NCBI RefSeq assembly: GCF_029223525.1
Contig: NZ_JARHTQ010000023.1
Location: 1-64,000, forward strand
Source: Streptantibioticus ferralitis
GTDB lineage: Bacteria; Actinomycetota; Actinomycetes; Streptomycetales; Streptomycetaceae
Direction of reading: 5' to 3'
DNA length: 64,000 bases
Shown in pieces: positions 62,944-64,000 of the stretch. The number at the start of each line of letters is the position of its first letter. The first letter of the stretch is position 1. The notes beneath the pieces were generated by a model. It was not told the DNA's origin and did not search any database. It saw only the letters and a program-made list of their open reading frames with translations. A program made the position numbers and the translations under genes.

Positions 62944-63756
62944 TCAGCCCTTGCGGCGCAGCCAGCGCCGACCGCGTTCGGGCCGGATCGGATCTCCGGC
63001 GGCGGTGGCGGTGCCGTTGGGGTGGATGATCAACGGCCAGACGGTGCCGTCGGGGTCGGTCGCGTTGGCGCGAACCGGACGGGCGAGGCCGAGCTTGCCG
63101 ATATGGCCGGCCGCGGCGGCAACGGCTGCCGCGCGGGGGTCGGTCCCTGGCGCCTGTGGGACGGGCGCCTCGTTGATCAAGGCCGTCCCCTCCGCGGTGA
63201 GGGTGATGTTGATCAGGGGCCAGGCGGGCACGTTGTCGGGATCAACATCCTGCGGCGGTATCGGTTCCTCGCCGGATGTGTGGACCGGCTGCACACCGGC
63301 ATGGGCGGTGTGCGGCGGTGCTTGTCCACCGGTCGGGGCCGGTGCGGCAGGGGGCTCTGCGGCGGCGTACGACGTCGGCTCGGGCGCCTGGTCGGCGGGA
63401 ACCGATGGCGATGCCGGCACGGGGGGCTCTGAGCCTGGCGCGGACGCCGACTCCACCGGGTCGGAAGGGATGTCCGGAGCGTCACGTCGACTCAGTGGCC
63501 GCTCCCCTTGGAAGACTCCGCCCTCCGGCGTGATGATCATCGGCCAGCGCTGGCCGTCCGCTTCGCGCAGCACGGCGCTCACGACATGGCCGAGCTGTTG
63601 GGCGCGGGCGGCTGCAGCCTTGCAGACGGCTACCCGGGGGTCGGTGCCGTCGGGTACCTCGACGGGGGTGCCGTCGAGGTACGCCTGATGGTCCGCCGTG
63701 ACGATCAGGGACAGGCGGGGGTGGCGAGGTACGTCCTCGAAGCGGGGTCTAGTCAT
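62944..63756 (-). CDS. Two-domain repeat protein of unknown function
   Basis: 270 aa from ATG 63756 (MTRPRFEDVPRHPRLSL); an earlier in-frame start at 63912 overlaps the next gene. Residues ~10-85 and ~190-262 are homologous copies of one ~75-residue module: each has a strand with TAxxxA, a PxGTDPR motif (VPDGTDPRVAV, QAPGTDPRAAA), an Ala-rich helix, and a WPxII strand (RWPMIITPEGG, VWPLIIHPNG). A ~100-residue Pro/Ala/Glu linker joins them. No signal or membrane segment. I recognise no named family. Likely co-transcribed with the partial gene upstream. Confidence 0.7.
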   Translation of the reverse strand: MTRPRFEDVPRHPRLSLIVTADHQAYLDGTPVEVPDGTDPRVAVCKAAAARAQQLGHVVSAVLREADGQRWPMIITPEGGVFQGERPLSRRDAPDIPSDPVESASAPGSEPPVPASPSVPADQAPEPTSYAAAEPPAAPAPTGGQAPPHTAHAGVQPVHTSGEEPIPPQDVDPDNVPAWPLINITLTAEGTALINEAPVPQAPGTDPRAAAVAAAAGHIGKLGLARPVRANATDPDGTVWPLIIHPNGTATAAGDPIRPERGRRWLRRKG

Positions 63757-63776
63757 GGTGGCGTCGCGGGCTCGGG

Positions 63777-64000
63777 TCAGGAGGAGACGTTGACCGCGGA
63801 GACAAGCCAAGGGGATTTGGCGCCGACGCGGCTCATGGTTACGAACACGGTCGCAGTCGTCGGACGTCCGGTCCAGCCGTCGCGACCGTGCGGGGTAACG
63901 ATAATGCCCCACTGGCGACGCGCGAGAGTGGCTGAGTCGGCGGGTTGGTCGTCGTGCTCCGCGCGCGCGGTCACGGTGGTGTAGGCGCGGTGGCGGGCCC
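63777..64000 (-). CDS. 3' end of a gene cut by the window edge
   Basis: The frame is open from the edge to a stop at 63777, 20 bp before the two-domain gene. The visible ~74 residues end VFVTMSRVGAKSPWLVSAVNVSS-like, with strands RAYTTVTARAEH and RQWGIIVTPHGRD. The W-x-V strand at the end resembles NTF2-like/TcpC-type accessory domains of secretion or conjugation systems, but this is weak. An internal GTG at 63974 would give 65 aa; continuity to the edge favours a truncated longer gene. Confidence 0.5.
   Translation of the reverse strand, partial: ARHRAYTTVTARAEHDDQPADSATLARRQWGIIVTPHGRDGWTGRPTTATVFVTMSRVGAKSPWLVSAVNVSS

Overview
This is high-GC actinobacterial DNA and almost certainly Streptomyces. 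The RpoB and RpoC sequences, the many GTG and TTG starts, GC-rich third codon positions, ATGA/GTGA gene overlaps, and gene order support this. From memory, the order resembles the S. coelicolor stretch running from korAB and a second nuo cluster through htpX, yajQ, tRNA-Tyr, rpmG, murB and aspC to secE-nusG-rplKA-rplJL-rpoBC. The first ~220 bases are G-homopolymer-rich and look like a poor contig edge.

Region 1 (0.3-21.6 kb, core). Reading left to right are a KimA-like permease, korB and korA (2-oxoacid:ferredoxin oxidoreductase), a LuxR-type response regulator, and two tandem, clearly duplicated sensor kinases. A tightly overlapping plus-strand operon nuoABCHIJKLMN follows. It lacks nuoD and the NADH-module genes nuoEFG, so a ferredoxin-fed role through neighbouring KorAB is plausible. 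nuoH and nuoI are joined by a 35-codon linker ORF. htpX, a yccF-like gene and yajQ follow, then tRNA-Tyr.

Region 2 (21.65-26.4 kb, accessory). tRNA-Tyr is the gene type that SLP1 uses as its chromosomal attachment site. An imperfect copy of the tRNA 3' end and its downstream hairpin recurs 4.7 kb away, suggesting a decayed or integrase-less insertion. Inside lie a pentapeptide-repeat protein, a stand-alone HExxH protein resembling alpha-ketoglutarate-dependent peptide beta-hydroxylases, an unlisted 58-aa precursor-like peptide separated from it by a strong hairpin, a translationally coupled operon of three small proteins, and a divergent HTH-TPR regulator. This is the best candidate in the window for an undescribed peptide-modifying (RiPP-like) system. 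A 23-aa gene matching ribosomal protein bL37 lies near the right end.

Region 3 (26.4-40.1 kb, variable). GntR/UTRA regulator, an unknown protein, a 1345-aa HTH-STAND NTPase with 14 WD40 repeats, a secreted serine protease, a membrane Ser/Thr kinase, a GT39-type glycosyltransferase, an NAD(P)-binding protein and an amidohydrolase.

Region 4 (40.3-64 kb, mostly core). tRNA-Thr, tRNA-Met, rpmG, a hotdog dehydratase pair, a TetR/MFS pair with shared operator-like sequences, an apparently leaderless murB, a membrane protein, adenosine deaminase, aspC, tRNA-Trp, secE, nusG, rplK, rplA, a lipoprotein, an L10 leader, rplJL, rpoB (TTG start) and rpoC. After the rpoC terminator lie a two-domain duplicated protein of unknown function and a gene cut by the window end.
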